Positions 49,254 through 58,532 of a stretch of 64,000 bases of DNA are shown here, in pieces. The notes beneath the pieces were generated by a model. That model searched no databases and was not told where the DNA came from. It saw only the letters and a program-made list of their open reading frames with translations. Location of the stretch: NCBI RefSeq assembly GCF_019654955.1, contig NZ_BPEV01000003.1:1-64000 (forward strand). Reading direction: 5' to 3'. Position numbers and translations under genes: made by a program. Source of the DNA: Shewanella sp. KT0246. GTDB taxonomy: Bacteria > Pseudomonadota > Gammaproteobacteria > Enterobacterales > Shewanellaceae. Every line of letters begins with the position of its first letter. Within the stretch, counting starts at the first letter, position 1.

Positions 49254-49706
49254 ATGAACGTTATTCTGCTTGATAAAATCGCTAACCTTGGAAACCTAGG
49301 TGACCAAGTTTCAGTTAAAGCCGGTTACGCACGTAACTTCCTTTTGCCACAAGGCAAAGCTGTTGTTGCTAATGACGAAAACGTTAAAGTTTTCGAAGCA
49401 CGTCGCGCTGAATTAGAAGCTAAATTAGCTGCTGAATTAGGTGTTTGTGCTGCACGAGCTGAAAAGCTTGCTGCATTAGACGCAGTTGTTATCGCTTCTA
49501 AAGCTGGTGACGAAGGTAAACTATTCGGTTCAGTTGGTACTCGCGACATCGCTGATGCAGTTACTGCTGCTGGCGTTGAGCTTGCTAAAGCTGAAGTACG
49601 TCTACCTTTAGGTGCTTTACGCACTTTAGGTGACTTCGAAGTTGAAGTTCAGCTTCACACTGAAGTTAAAGCTGTTGTTAAAGTTTCTGTTGTTGCAGAA
49701 GACTAA
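49254..49706 (+). CDS. rplI: 50S ribosomal protein L9
   Basis: A 150-aa protein: N-terminal RNA-binding domain ([22 protein letters not shown]), long connecting helix and C-terminal domain. Ends the ribosomal operon and is followed by a strong terminator. Confidence 0.97.
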   Translation: MNVILLDKIANLGNLGDQVSVKAGYARNFLLPQGKAVVANDENVKVFEARRAELEAKLAAELGVCAARAEKLAALDAVVIASKAGDEGKLFGSVGTRDIADAVTAAGVELAKAEVRLPLGALRTLGDFEVEVQLHTEVKAVVKVSVVAED

Positions 49707-49726
49707 TAGCAAATTGCTTTAAAGAA

Positions 49727-49753
49727 AACACCGCCAATTGGCGGTGTTTTTTT
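49727..49753 (+). terminator. Terminator after rplI
   Basis: AACACCGCC/GGCGGTGTT palindrome with AATT centre and seven or eight T. It is nearly the same as the terminator at 61534-61560. Confidence 0.9.
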
Positions 49754-49792
49754 ATGCCTGAAATTTATGTCTGGTATTAAAGATTCAAACAT

Positions 49793-49825
49793 AAAAAAGC
49801 CCCGATTAACCACTTAATCGAGGCT
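49793..49825 (-). terminator. Terminator after the S46 peptidase gene
   Basis: AGCC(T/C)CGATTAA stem around loop GTGG, followed on the minus strand by six T. Confidence 0.82.
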
Positions 49826-49849
49826 GTTGAACTGTGTATTAGCGAGTTA

Positions 49850-52048
49850 TTAGTTTCTTACTAAATCCAACTCTTGGATTAAATTATCTGCATGGTCTAC
49901 TTTATCCATCATCCACAGAATGTAGCGGAAGTCGACATGAACTGCACGGGTAATGGTTGGATTAAAGAACCAGTCTTTGGTAATTGCTTCGTAAGTTGAG
50001 TCGAAATTCAAACCAACCAATTCACCTTTTCCATTAAATACTGGAGAGCCAGAGTTACCGCCAGTCGTGTCTACGCTTGATAAAAAATTAACTGGTACAG
50101 AGTTAAACTCTTCAGGTTTGTCTAAGCATGAGAATAAGCTGCAAATCCATGAGCGTGGGTCTTGATAAACAGAAGCAACCGTATGTTTGCCATAGTCTTT
50201 AGTCGCGATAGCATCTAACAGCTTCTTAGGGGCATTATATGGTTCTTCACCCGTATGCTTACCTACAATTCCTTCAAGGCGAGTGAATGGTTGTTTGTAA
50301 AGCGCATCACGAGATTGATATCCATCTACCATGCCGTAAGTAATGCGTAAGGTGCGGTTAGCGTCCGGGTATACAGGCCAGTCGTTTGCTTTGTAATAAG
50401 CAATAATGGCTTTCATATACTCTGGACGCGCTGTTGAAAGCTGTCCTTTTAAAGATTTTTCCGTTTTCTCTTGCGCCATATTGGTATCGTGCAGGGCAAC
50501 GGCTAAACGAATAAACGGATCTGAACTGGTTTCAAATGCTTGGGCATCTTTATCCATCCAAGCTAAACGCTGTTCTTTATCGGTTAGGTTGGTTAACGCA
50601 TAATACCCATCAAGTTTTGCAGATAAAGCCTCAGCGTCTGAAATTTTATTGAGTGCTTCATCTAAAATAGCCACTCGCTGATTTTGCGCCATGTAAGCAT
50701 TCAAGTCTTGAAGCCACAAGGTTTTATCCACTGATACATCAAAGCTGCGCTCTAAGCGTTTAAGGTTAGCCGCAAACATCTTCATGTCGCGTTCTTGGAA
50801 ACCTTGCTCACGTTTAGCGTCAGGTAATTGCTTCTCTTTAGCTAAGCGATACAGTTTTTTCGCAGCAGAAAGTAGCGAACTAGATTGGGCGTTATTAAAA
50901 AAGTAATCCGTTTGAATTTGATTTTGCTGCTTAGCAAGTAGCGCTTCAAGTTCAGTGATTAAGTTTTGATTCGCTTGAGTATCTTTTTTAAGCCAAGCTA
51001 AGAAATCATTCTCGCGTGCTTGTTTGATACCCACAATGTCAGTGGCTTTAAAACCGTCTAATAATCCATTGAGCTTTTTCATGCGGTTAGCCATTGACGC
51101 TAAGCTGCCAGCATATTTAATCGCAATAGTATTATTGTCGGCGGCCATTTGATTGATGGTGTCGATTTGCAGTTGGTAGCGTTTGGCGTAAGTTGGGTAC
51201 ATCCAATCACTGGCAAACTCTAATTCACTGGTGAGACGATAACGGCTTGTTGAACCAGGGTAGCCTGCGGCAAATACACCGTCGCCAGCTTTAACACCAT
51301 CGGCATTAATTTTTAAGTAACTTTTAGGCTCGAAAGGGACATTATCTTCAGCGTATCCAGCAGGTTTTCCATCTTTGCCAACATAAGCGCGTAGGAAGGT
51401 AAAATCGCCTGAATGACGTGGATATTCATAATTATCAATATCACCACCAAAAGCACCTACGCTTTCTGGTGGTGCATACACTAAACGTACATCACGAATA
51501 ATAAGCTGCTTAATTAAGTAATACTCTAAACCGTTGTGAAAGCTACTCACTGAACAGCGGTAGTTGTCATCGGTTTCACATTCTTTAATTAATGCTTTGC
51601 GATTCGATTGGATATCTTCATAACGTGCCAATGGTTCTTCGCTTAAATTGGCATTAACGCTTTTAGTTACATCAGTAACAGCTTCAGTGATGTATAATCG
51701 CTCGTTAGGGCCGGCTGAAGGTTCTTCAGCTTTGGTATTAGCAAGAAAGCCTTCTTCTAGGTAATTATGCTCAGTTTTGCTGTTATATTGTATTGCTCGA
51801 TAGGCACAATGATGATTGGTAACAACTAGCCCTTGGGGCGAAACGAAACTGGCGGTACAATAGCCGAGACCGACAACAGCATTCATTGGATATTGGGTTA
51901 AGTCTGCAAGTTGTTTTGCAGGAATTTCGATGCCGCGTTGTGCTAATTTATCTGCGATAGAAGGCATTTGATAGGGTTGCCATTGGCCTTCATCGGCTTG
52001 GGCTAGCCCGGAAGACAGCACAAGGGCTGCAACGAGTGCAATACGCAT
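49850..52048 (-). CDS. S46-family dipeptidyl-peptidase (DPP7/DPP11-like)
   Basis: A 732-aa periplasmic peptidase with a signal peptide (cleavage near AQA-DE). The chymotrypsin-like triad is visible: His in VTNHHCAYR, Asp in GGDIDNYEYPRHSGDF, Ser in TGGNSGSPVFNGKGE; an alpha-helical domain lies between. S46 enzymes release dipeptides from the N-terminus of peptides and support growth on proteins. Whether specificity is DPP7-like (hydrophobic) or DPP11-like (acidic) cannot be decided by eye. The RBS is AAGGAAAG. Divergent from dnaB. Confidence 0.92.
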   Translation of the reverse strand: MRIALVAALVLSSGLAQADEGQWQPYQMPSIADKLAQRGIEIPAKQLADLTQYPMNAVVGLGYCTASFVSPQGLVVTNHHCAYRAIQYNSKTEHNYLEEGFLANTKAEEPSAGPNERLYITEAVTDVTKSVNANLSEEPLARYEDIQSNRKALIKECETDDNYRCSVSSFHNGLEYYLIKQLIIRDVRLVYAPPESVGAFGGDIDNYEYPRHSGDFTFLRAYVGKDGKPAGYAEDNVPFEPKSYLKINADGVKAGDGVFAAGYPGSTSRYRLTSELEFASDWMYPTYAKRYQLQIDTINQMAADNNTIAIKYAGSLASMANRMKKLNGLLDGFKATDIVGIKQARENDFLAWLKKDTQANQNLITELEALLAKQQNQIQTDYFFNNAQSSSLLSAAKKLYRLAKEKQLPDAKREQGFQERDMKMFAANLKRLERSFDVSVDKTLWLQDLNAYMAQNQRVAILDEALNKISDAEALSAKLDGYYALTNLTDKEQRLAWMDKDAQAFETSSDPFIRLAVALHDTNMAQEKTEKSLKGQLSTARPEYMKAIIAYYKANDWPVYPDANRTLRITYGMVDGYQSRDALYKQPFTRLEGIVGKHTGEEPYNAPKKLLDAIATKDYGKHTVASVYQDPRSWICSLFSCLDKPEEFNSVPVNFLSSVDTTGGNSGSPVFNGKGELVGLNFDSTYEAITKDWFFNPTITRAVHVDFRYILWMMDKVDHADNLIQELDLVRN

Positions 52049-52178
52049 GTTCTTTCCTTAAATATTATTATTGTTAGTCCGCATCAGCGGTTAATGTTGC
52101 GCCATTTGTTGCGCAACATGTTTGCATGACCACGTGTTATACCATATTTTACAAACAGGTTGGGAATTGGGAGTTTTA

Positions 52179-53588
52179 ATGTCACAAAAAGGTGTTTTTA
52201 AGGCAAAGGAAAGGTTAAAAGACGCTCAAGTCGATGCGCTTAAATTACCGCCTCATTCTATTGAAGCTGAGCAATCTGTTTTAGGTGGCTTGATGCTTGA
52301 TGCTGAAGCTTGGGACAGAGTTTCTGAAGCTATCGTGGCAGATGACTTCTATTCTCGTTCACACCGAATGATTTATGCCGCCATGAGCCGTTTAGTCGAA
52401 ACGGGGCAACCGATCGATTTGATCACCGTATCTGAACGCTTAGAAGTTGAAGATCAGCTTGAAGATGCCGGTGGATTTGCTTATTTAGGGGAAATTGCTA
52501 AAAACACCCCAAGCGCGGGTAACATTTTATCTTATGCCGACATTGTACGTGAGCGCGCTGTTGTTCGCGACATGATTGGTGTGGCACATGAAATTGCCGA
52601 TGCAGGTTATAACCCTGAAGGGCGAAACTCGGGTGACTTACTCGATTTAGCCGAAACCAAAGTGTTTAAAATTGCTGAATCCCGTGCCAATGCCAACGAA
52701 GGCCCTGAAGGAATTAAATCAATTCTCGAAAAAACCGTCGATAAAATCGAGCAGTTATATAATAACCCTCATAACGGTGTTACTGGGGTATCCAGCGGAT
52801 TTAGTGATTTAGATAAAATGACTGCAGGTTTTCAGTCTGGCGATTTAGTCATTGTGGCCGCTCGTCCATCAATGGGTAAAACCACCTTTGCGATGAACTT
52901 GTGTGAACAAGCCGCCATGAATGAAGACAAGCCAGTGCTTATTTTCAGCTTGGAGATGCCGTCAGAACAAATCATGATGCGTATGCTGGCCTCTCTTGGC
53001 CGAGTGGATCAAACTAAGATCCGTACGGGTCAATTAGATGATGAAGATTGGGCGCGTGTTTCATCGACTATGGGTATTATGCTTGAACAAGGCAAGATGT
53101 ACATTGATGATGGCTCAGGATTAACCCCGACGGAAGTTCGAAGTCGTGCTCGACGTATTGCGCGTGAGTATGGTGGTTTGTCTATGATTATGATCGATTA
53201 CTTGCAGTTAATGCAGGTACCATCGTTAAAAGATAACCGTACCTTAGAAATTGCAGAAATTTCACGCTCACTTAAATCGTTAGCTAAAGAGCTAGAAATC
53301 CCAGTTATCGCATTGTCACAGCTTAACCGATCGCTAGAGCAACGTGCTGATAAACGTCCTGTTAACTCGGATTTGCGTGAATCTGGTTCGATTGAGCAAG
53401 ATGCCGATTTGATCATGTTTATTTATCGTGATGAAGTGTATAACGATGATTCTGAACAAAAAGGTGTGGCAGAGATTATTATTGGTAAACAGCGTAACGG
53501 CCCAATTGGTCGTGTGCCGTTAACCTTCCAGGGGCAATTCTCTCGCTTTGATAATTATTCTGGTACGCAAATATTTGATGAAGATTAA
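52179..53588 (+). CDS. dnaB: DnaB, replicative DNA helicase
   Basis: A 469-aa helicase close to E. coli DnaB (471 aa). N-terminal domain LKLPPHSIEAEQSVLGGLML; RecA-like domain with Walker A ARPSMGKTT, Walker B MIMIDYLQLM and the Arg finger/QRNGPIG region. The frame is open from TTG 52122 but ATG 52179 has GGGAG at 4-5 bases and gives the expected length. No intein is present. Confidence 0.96.
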   Translation: MSQKGVFKAKERLKDAQVDALKLPPHSIEAEQSVLGGLMLDAEAWDRVSEAIVADDFYSRSHRMIYAAMSRLVETGQPIDLITVSERLEVEDQLEDAGGFAYLGEIAKNTPSAGNILSYADIVRERAVVRDMIGVAHEIADAGYNPEGRNSGDLLDLAETKVFKIAESRANANEGPEGIKSILEKTVDKIEQLYNNPHNGVTGVSSGFSDLDKMTAGFQSGDLVIVAARPSMGKTTFAMNLCEQAAMNEDKPVLIFSLEMPSEQIMMRMLASLGRVDQTKIRTGQLDDEDWARVSSTMGIMLEQGKMYIDDGSGLTPTEVRSRARRIAREYGGLSMIMIDYLQLMQVPSLKDNRTLEIAEISRSLKSLAKELEIPVIALSQLNRSLEQRADKRPVNSDLRESGSIEQDADLIMFIYRDEVYNDDSEQKGVAEIIIGKQRNGPIGRVPLTFQGQFSRFDNYSGTQIFDED

Positions 53589-53638
53589 TCCTGCTTCACA
53601 AAGCTAAAATGCGTCAGTAAGTTGCTATGATCAAAACA

Positions 53639-53670
53639 AGCCTCTGTTGTTAAAACAGAGGCTCATTTTT
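53639..53670 (+). terminator. Terminator between dnaB and alr
   Basis: AGCCTCTGTT/AACAGAGGCT stem with short loop and a T run. Confidence 0.85.
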
Positions 53671-53722
53671 TAGTCTTTCAGGTGATACTACCTGAGTTAG
53701 TTTGCCAAATAAGGTCAATTAT

Positions 53723-54802
53723 TTGAAACCATTTCCCCGTGCTGAAATTAGTCGTCAAGCCCTGCAAGATAACCTTACAAGGCTTAGAGAGATTGCACCT
53801 AATAGTAAAGTGATGGCTGTGGTTAAAGCTAATGGTTACGGCCATGGTTTACTCAATGTAGCTCAATGTGTGGACAATGCCGACGGGTTTGGATTAGCAA
53901 GACTAGAAGAAGCATTACAGCTCCGTGAAGGCGGAGTGACGGCAAAGTTATTGCTACTTGAAGGCTGTTTTCGTCAATCTGATTTACCTTTGTTGGTACA
54001 ACATCAAATCGATACTGTCGTCCATCATGAGTCTCAGCTCGAAATGCTTGAGCTGTCTAATTTAACTGCGCCAATCACTGTTTGGCTTAAAGTCGATTCA
54101 GGTATGCATCGACTGGGCTTTGGGATTGAGCAATTCCAAAATGTCTATCAACGTTTAAAATCATGTCCGAATGTAAAGCAGCCTATTCATTTAATGACTC
54201 ACTTTGCTTGTGCTGATGAACCTGACAATAGCCTTACTCTGCAGCAGATGGATGCTTTTAATCAACTGATTGAAGATCTTCCTGGCGATCGTACTTTAGC
54301 TAACTCTGCGGGTACATTGTTTTGGCCTCAAAGCCAATGTGACTGGATAAGGCCGGGTATTGCACTTTATGGTGTTTCGCCTGTTTATGGAGATAAAGGC
54401 ACTCATCACGGTTTAGTTCCTGCAATGGAGTTAGTATCTAATTTAATTGCCGTACGCGAACACAAGGCGGGTCAAAGCGTTGGGTATGGGGCGCATTGGA
54501 CTGCAACAAAAGATACTAAGCTTGGTGTCGTGGCTATTGGTTATGGTGATGGTTACCCGCGCAATGCACCAGAAGGCACACCAGTTTGGTTAAATGGACG
54601 TCGAGTTCCTGTAGTTGGTCGTGTGTCGATGGATATGTTAACTGTCGATTTAGGCGCTCAAGCTACAGACAAAGTGGGCGATCTCGTTCAGCTATGGGGC
54701 AAAGCATTAGCGGTAGAAGAAGTAGCAGAACACATAGGTACAATTGCCTATGAGTTGGTGACTAAGCTAACCCCAAGAGTAGTCGTCGATCTACAAGAAT
54801 GA
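53723..54802 (+). CDS. alr: Alanine racemase
   Basis: A 359-aa PLP enzyme that makes D-alanine for peptidoglycan. PLP-binding Lys lies in [12 protein letters not shown]; the second catalytic base region ([28 protein letters not shown]) and [11 protein letters not shown] are intact. No ATG is available: TTG 53723 is preceded by AAGG at 8 bases and gives (L/M)[13 protein letters not shown], which I favour over TTG 53702. The dnaB-alr order is found in E. coli too. Confidence 0.93.
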   Translation: MKPFPRAEISRQALQDNLTRLREIAPNSKVMAVVKANGYGHGLLNVAQCVDNADGFGLARLEEALQLREGGVTAKLLLLEGCFRQSDLPLLVQHQIDTVVHHESQLEMLELSNLTAPITVWLKVDSGMHRLGFGIEQFQNVYQRLKSCPNVKQPIHLMTHFACADEPDNSLTLQQMDAFNQLIEDLPGDRTLANSAGTLFWPQSQCDWIRPGIALYGVSPVYGDKGTHHGLVPAMELVSNLIAVREHKAGQSVGYGAHWTATKDTKLGVVAIGYGDGYPRNAPEGTPVWLNGRRVPVVGRVSMDMLTVDLGAQATDKVGDLVQLWGKALAVEEVAEHIGTIAYELVTKLTPRVVVDLQE

Positions 54803-54840
54803 CATTGTCATTTGCTAAGAAATGTTAAAAGGAACCTTAG

Positions 54841-56166
54841 GTGCAGTTGTATAAATCAGTCGTAATGATTTATTGCGTGTTATTCAGTTTAGACAGTCTT
54901 GCTCAGACAAATACCATTCAACAAATTGCTACAGAAGGCACTGCTGTTTCAGTAGAACTGCCAGTGGAAGAATCGGCAGATCCAAGCCAAAAGCTATCAG
55001 GCGATAATACTGATGAAGCCGATTCGAAAGCGATGCCACAATATGATGCCGAATTTGTTGCCGTACCCATTGTTTTTTCAACGGAAACGCTGAGTACTAC
55101 TTTTGGCGGCGCTGGCTTGATTAAACATGCTGGCCAGGCTCAAGCCGTGGCGCTAGGGATAGGGCTATATTCGGCGAATGATAGCTGGTTAACCTACGCA
55201 GGCTTTTATAATTATCAACTCCCTACATTAGATCAATGGCTGTTTAGTGCTGAATTATTTCGTGGTCATTATGAGCAAGGGATTTATTATTTACCTCAGT
55301 CAGTAAAGGATCAACAAACTGACCGAATTATCAGTGTCGGTGACGAAGGCTTTTCAAAACTGCATATCAAATATGTACTGCCAATTGGCGGCGGTGCCAA
55401 TGGCGCTGCAGCATCACTTGCTCGCAAGAAAAATGCAGTTAACTGGAACCCATTAGAGTCCGGTGTAACCTCTGTGACGCTTACGCCATTTAATAAATAC
55501 CGTGAATTAGAAGCGTTAGACTACTTGCCAGACGAAGCTAGGGGCTTTGAGTTTGCGCTTGATTGGGATAATCGAGACTCTGCCAATAATACGACTCAAG
55601 GTGGTCAGACGAATCTGACATTAACCCGCGGAAGTGAAATTAACGATGACCCCAATTGGTTCATGTGGGAATTCGAGCAAAGTGCATTTTTATCTTTAGG
55701 TAGTAATGCATGGTTTGAAGAGCAAGTATTAGCAGCAAATGTTTATATAGCTGATACCCCTAGCTGGGATAGTTTTGATGGTGACGCCCAAGATTATAAG
55801 CGTCCGCCAAGCTTTGCGGGGGTATCTCTAGGTGGCTTTGATCGTTTAAGAGGTTATGACTCGAAGCAGTTTACTGGCCGAAGCGCAGTTAATTACGCCT
55901 TAGAGTACCGTGTTACCCCTCGCTGGCAGCCATTACAAAATCTGCCAGTATTCAATCTCTATGATGTACCTTGGTGGCAATGGGCATTATTGCTCGAGGC
56001 TGGTAATGTCAGTGATGAGTTTAGTATGAGTGCTTTGCATCAAGACATGAAAACCTCATATGGCGCTAGTGTACGCTTTGAAGTTGAAGATATCGTTATT
56101 CGTGGTGACTTTGTCACAGGCGGCGATGAAAGTCAGTTTTGGGTGATGGTTAATCAACCTTTTTAA
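54841..56166 (+). CDS. Omp85-like outer-membrane beta-barrel without POTRA domains
   Basis: A 441-aa protein with a signal peptide (cleavage near SLA-QT), a Glu/Asp-rich linker of about 50 residues, then a barrel of about 370 residues. The motif GGFDRLRGYDSKQFTGR is that of the conserved loop 6 (V/L)RG(F/Y) of Omp85 proteins; the final residue is Phe, as for BAM substrates. No POTRA repeat fits before the barrel. The start is GTG with AAGGA upstream. Its function is unknown; lipid or protein insertion are possible by family. Confidence 0.75.
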   Translation: MQLYKSVVMIYCVLFSLDSLAQTNTIQQIATEGTAVSVELPVEESADPSQKLSGDNTDEADSKAMPQYDAEFVAVPIVFSTETLSTTFGGAGLIKHAGQAQAVALGIGLYSANDSWLTYAGFYNYQLPTLDQWLFSAELFRGHYEQGIYYLPQSVKDQQTDRIISVGDEGFSKLHIKYVLPIGGGANGAAASLARKKNAVNWNPLESGVTSVTLTPFNKYRELEALDYLPDEARGFEFALDWDNRDSANNTTQGGQTNLTLTRGSEINDDPNWFMWEFEQSAFLSLGSNAWFEEQVLAANVYIADTPSWDSFDGDAQDYKRPPSFAGVSLGGFDRLRGYDSKQFTGRSAVNYALEYRVTPRWQPLQNLPVFNLYDVPWWQWALLLEAGNVSDEFSMSALHQDMKTSYGASVRFEVEDIVIRGDFVTGGDESQFWVMVNQPF

Positions 56167-56334
56167 CCTGTTTTGTTTTTCCGCTGAAGATTAGAAATTA
56201 ATCATAAACAATATTTATTAAAAGCTGCATAGTGATATAATGTGCGGCTGCAATTTTGACTGGCAATTTTAATTAATTGTCAGTGCAAGTTAAGTTCATT
56301 AAGTCGCTGATTATCATCGATAAGGTAAATTTTT

Positions 56335-57354
56335 TTGGCTTCAACAACACTGAATAGAGCGCTTTCCATCGCCCCAATGCTTGATTGGACTGATAGACAT
56401 TATCGCTATTTTGCGAGATTAATGTCGGCAAATACTGTGCTGTATACCGAAATGGTCACCACAGGTGCAATTATTCATGGGCAAGGCGATTATCTAGCTT
56501 ATAACCAAGAAGAGCATCCTGTCGCGCTTCAATTGGGCGGTTCAAATCCAAAAGACTTAGCTATGTGCGCCAAGTTAGCGTTTGAGCGCGGCTATGATGA
56601 GATTAACCTCAATGTGGGTTGTCCATCTGATCGAGTGCAAAATGGCCGTTTTGGTGCCTGTTTAATGGGCGAGCCACAACTTGTGGCTGAGTGTGTTGAT
56701 GCGATGAAGCAAGTTGCTGATATCCCTGTAACGGTTAAAACTCGAATCGGTATCGATGAGCAAGACAGTTATCAATTTTTAACGGATTTTGTTGATACGG
56801 TAAAAGCAGTTGGCTGTGATACCTTTATTGTGCATGCCAGAAAAGCGTGGCTTCAAGGGTTAAGCCCGAAAGAGAACCGTGAAATACCTGAGCTTAATTA
56901 TGAGCGTGTGTACCAGTTAAAGCGTGATTATGCCGATTTGAATATCAGTATTAACGGCGGTGTAAAAACCTTAGAAGATTCGTTAACGCACCTAGAGCAA
57001 ATAGATGGTGTGATGATTGGGCGTGAGGCTTACCAGAATCCATATCTGTTAGCGAAAGTGGATCAATTGATATATAAGGAAGACAAGCCCGTTATCACTC
57101 GTGAGCAAGTGATTGAGCAAATGATGCCGTATATTGAACTACATTTAAAAGACGGTGGCAGACTAAACCATATAACTCGTCACATGATTGGATTATTCCA
57201 AGGATTACCAGGTTCAAGAGGTTGGCGTAGACATTTAAGTGAGAACGCCCATAAAGCTGGAGCGGGTGTTTCAGTTATTTGGGATGCGGTTGCGAGAATG
57301 GAGCAGAGTCGCCCGCCAGCTGATGTCACTTTTTACCCCAATAATAATGTTTAA
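56335..57354 (+). CDS. dusA: DusA, tRNA-dihydrouridine synthase
   Basis: A 339-aa FMN-dependent enzyme reducing U20/U20a in tRNA D loops. Visible: N-terminal [16 protein letters not shown], catalytic Cys in [19 protein letters not shown], and [12 protein letters not shown]. No ATG lies at the right place, so TTG 56335 with AAGG upstream is proposed; an internal ATG would cut the FMN-binding start. In E. coli dusA is followed by the phage-shock gene pspG; here by the sigma-54 Psp-like operon. Confidence 0.94.
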   Translation: MASTTLNRALSIAPMLDWTDRHYRYFARLMSANTVLYTEMVTTGAIIHGQGDYLAYNQEEHPVALQLGGSNPKDLAMCAKLAFERGYDEINLNVGCPSDRVQNGRFGACLMGEPQLVAECVDAMKQVADIPVTVKTRIGIDEQDSYQFLTDFVDTVKAVGCDTFIVHARKAWLQGLSPKENREIPELNYERVYQLKRDYADLNISINGGVKTLEDSLTHLEQIDGVMIGREAYQNPYLLAKVDQLIYKEDKPVITREQVIEQMMPYIELHLKDGGRLNHITRHMIGLFQGLPGSRGWRRHLSENAHKAGAGVSVIWDAVARMEQSRPPADVTFYPNNNV

Positions 57355-57417
57355 TTAATTAAACTAACGTGGTCTAACAGTGTAACGATACTAATTACTG
57401 GATGATTTTTTAGTTTT

Positions 57418-57447
57418 AAAAAGCGCCTTTTGATGGCGCTTTTTTTG
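57418..57447 (+). terminator. Terminator after dusA
   Basis: AAAAGCGCC/GGCGCTTTT stem, 7-base loop, seven T. Confidence 0.88.
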
Positions 57448-57472
57448 TGGGTTTTATTTGGCTAATTAAGTT

Positions 57473-57510
57473 TTAGCTAAATTCACTATTTTAGTGGTTA
57501 AAAATGCTAA
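57473..57510 (+). promoter_or_regulatory. Candidate activator sites (PspF-like UAS) of the sigma-54 operon
   Basis: Two elements of the form TAGTG-N-GCTAA: one on the minus strand (57473-57488) and one on the plus strand (57491-57510). They lie 95-135 bases before the sigma-54 promoter, a usual distance for enhancer-binding proteins. I recall E. coli PspF sites as having a similar TAGTG...GCTAA core, so PspF is the suspected activator; no psp activator gene is in this window. Confidence 0.4.
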
Positions 57511-57605
57511 TAGTTTAAAAATCACTCAATATGGTTTTGTGGTTGAAAAATGTTGTTTGCCGAAAAAACTCTTTAAATTCAGTGTTTAAAAACATTTTTT
57601 AAAAC

Positions 57606-57622
57606 TTGGCACGTAGCTTGTA
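57606..57622 (+). promoter_or_regulatory. Sigma-54 (-24/-12) promoter
   Basis: TTGGCACG-TAGC-TTGTA matches the consensus YTGGCACGrNNNTTGCW at all but two positions (purine at T57614, C at T57621). The GG and GT elements are at the right 12-base spacing. It lies 40 bases before the first gene of the Psp-like operon. rpoN is encoded in this same window. Confidence 0.75.
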
Positions 57623-57661
57623 ATAACCATGGTGTACCCAATAATTGAAAAGGAAGACATC

Positions 57662-58009
57662 ATGTTTAACTCAACAACTAATACAACTGGTTTAATTTCT
57701 ACTACTAACACTAACGCAAATTCATCAGCTAAAAGTGTATTGAAAAAAGTGGCTTTAGTCGCATTATTTGCAACAGCAAGTATGGGCGCTCAAGCAAATG
57801 ACTTAAATAGTGCCGATATGATTGATGTGTTAGAAACACGCATTAGTGAAACTGCAACTGAAATGCTGCAAACAGCAAAACAAGAAATTGTCCTGTCGCT
57901 GCATAGCCAAATTGCAGAGCAAGTGTTTGAGTTAAACAACTCACTGGAGTTAGCTGAAACGAAGCAAGAAGCAACAACTGATTCTGTTTTAGCCAGCAAT
58001 GAGGACTAA
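57662..58009 (+). CDS. Small exported or anchored protein, first gene of the sigma-54 operon
   Basis: A 115-aa protein. ATG 57662 has AAGGAAG 6 bases ahead; an earlier frame start at 57629 would add 11 residues without support. A Thr/Asn-rich leader of about 27 residues precedes a hydrophobic stretch (KVALVALFATASMGAQA) that looks like a late signal peptide. The mature part (about 65 residues) is helical and Glu/Gln-rich (DVLETRISETATEML...HSQIAEQVFELNNSLELAE), probably a coiled coil. I do not recognise it as a named family. Confidence 0.65.
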   Translation: MFNSTTNTTGLISTTNTNANSSAKSVLKKVALVALFATASMGAQANDLNSADMIDVLETRISETATEMLQTAKQEIVLSLHSQIAEQVFELNNSLELAETKQEATTDSVLASNED

Positions 58010-58012
58010 TTC

Positions 58013-58192
58013 ATGGATTTAATGATGATACTTCATTTAGCAGATCCATTAATTTCATTACTTCTGCTTCCCGTTGTTAGCTTTATTGTTTGTTCATTAC
58101 TGATATGCGGGTTGCAGTGGTACCAATTTAAAAGTGTTGATGCGATTTCTAAAGAGATGACAAGTTTAGATTTCGCTGGAGAAAGAAAATGA
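58013..58192 (+). CDS. 59-residue single-pass membrane protein
   Basis: A reading frame of 59 codons (MDLMMILHLADPLISLLLLP at the start, ending SLDFAGERK). GAGG overlapping the upstream stop lies 8 bases before the ATG, and the stop overlaps the next start (ATGA). One membrane helix (about residues 12-36) is followed by a short charged cytoplasmic tail. Size and layout recall PspB, but sequence likeness is not evident. It falls below common length cut-offs and is probably missed by automatic annotation. Confidence 0.65.
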   Translation: MDLMMILHLADPLISLLLLPVVSFIVCSLLICGLQWYQFKSVDAISKEMTSLDFAGERK

Positions 58193-58395
58193 ACATGTCT
58201 GATGTGGAAAAGTTTTTAAAAGCTGATAAAAGCATTATATGCGGCGCAACTAACTCAGTATCAAAACAGTTTGGCTGGTCAGTTATGTGGACACGAGTAT
58301 TATCGTTATTAGCTATTTGTTTAAACCCAACTATGGGGTTGATTGCTTATTTTGTAACTGCAATCGTTGTGAGCCAGCAAAAAACAAAATACTGA
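58189..58395 (+). CDS. PspC-domain protein
   Basis: A 68-aa protein with the PspC domain: a Gly/Ala segment (SIICGATNSVSKQFGWSVMWTRVLSLL) then a second hydrophobic stretch (GLIAYFVTAIVV). Full PspC has an added C-terminal region, absent here. PspC-domain proteins sense envelope stress in the phage-shock response. Third gene of the sigma-54 operon, four-base overlap with the previous one. Confidence 0.8.
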   Translation: MNMSDVEKFLKADKSIICGATNSVSKQFGWSVMWTRVLSLLAICLNPTMGLIAYFVTAIVVSQQKTKY

Positions 58396-58532
58396 TGTTA
58401 GGGTGTAAATAAACTTCCCCCTAACATCATGGATACGTAAAGCAGAGTGTATTACCGCCTTTAAGCAATATTAATAAACTAAATTTTCAAAGCGTTATTA
58501 ATCAGCCTCTTTACTCGCTTTTGCTGAGACTA

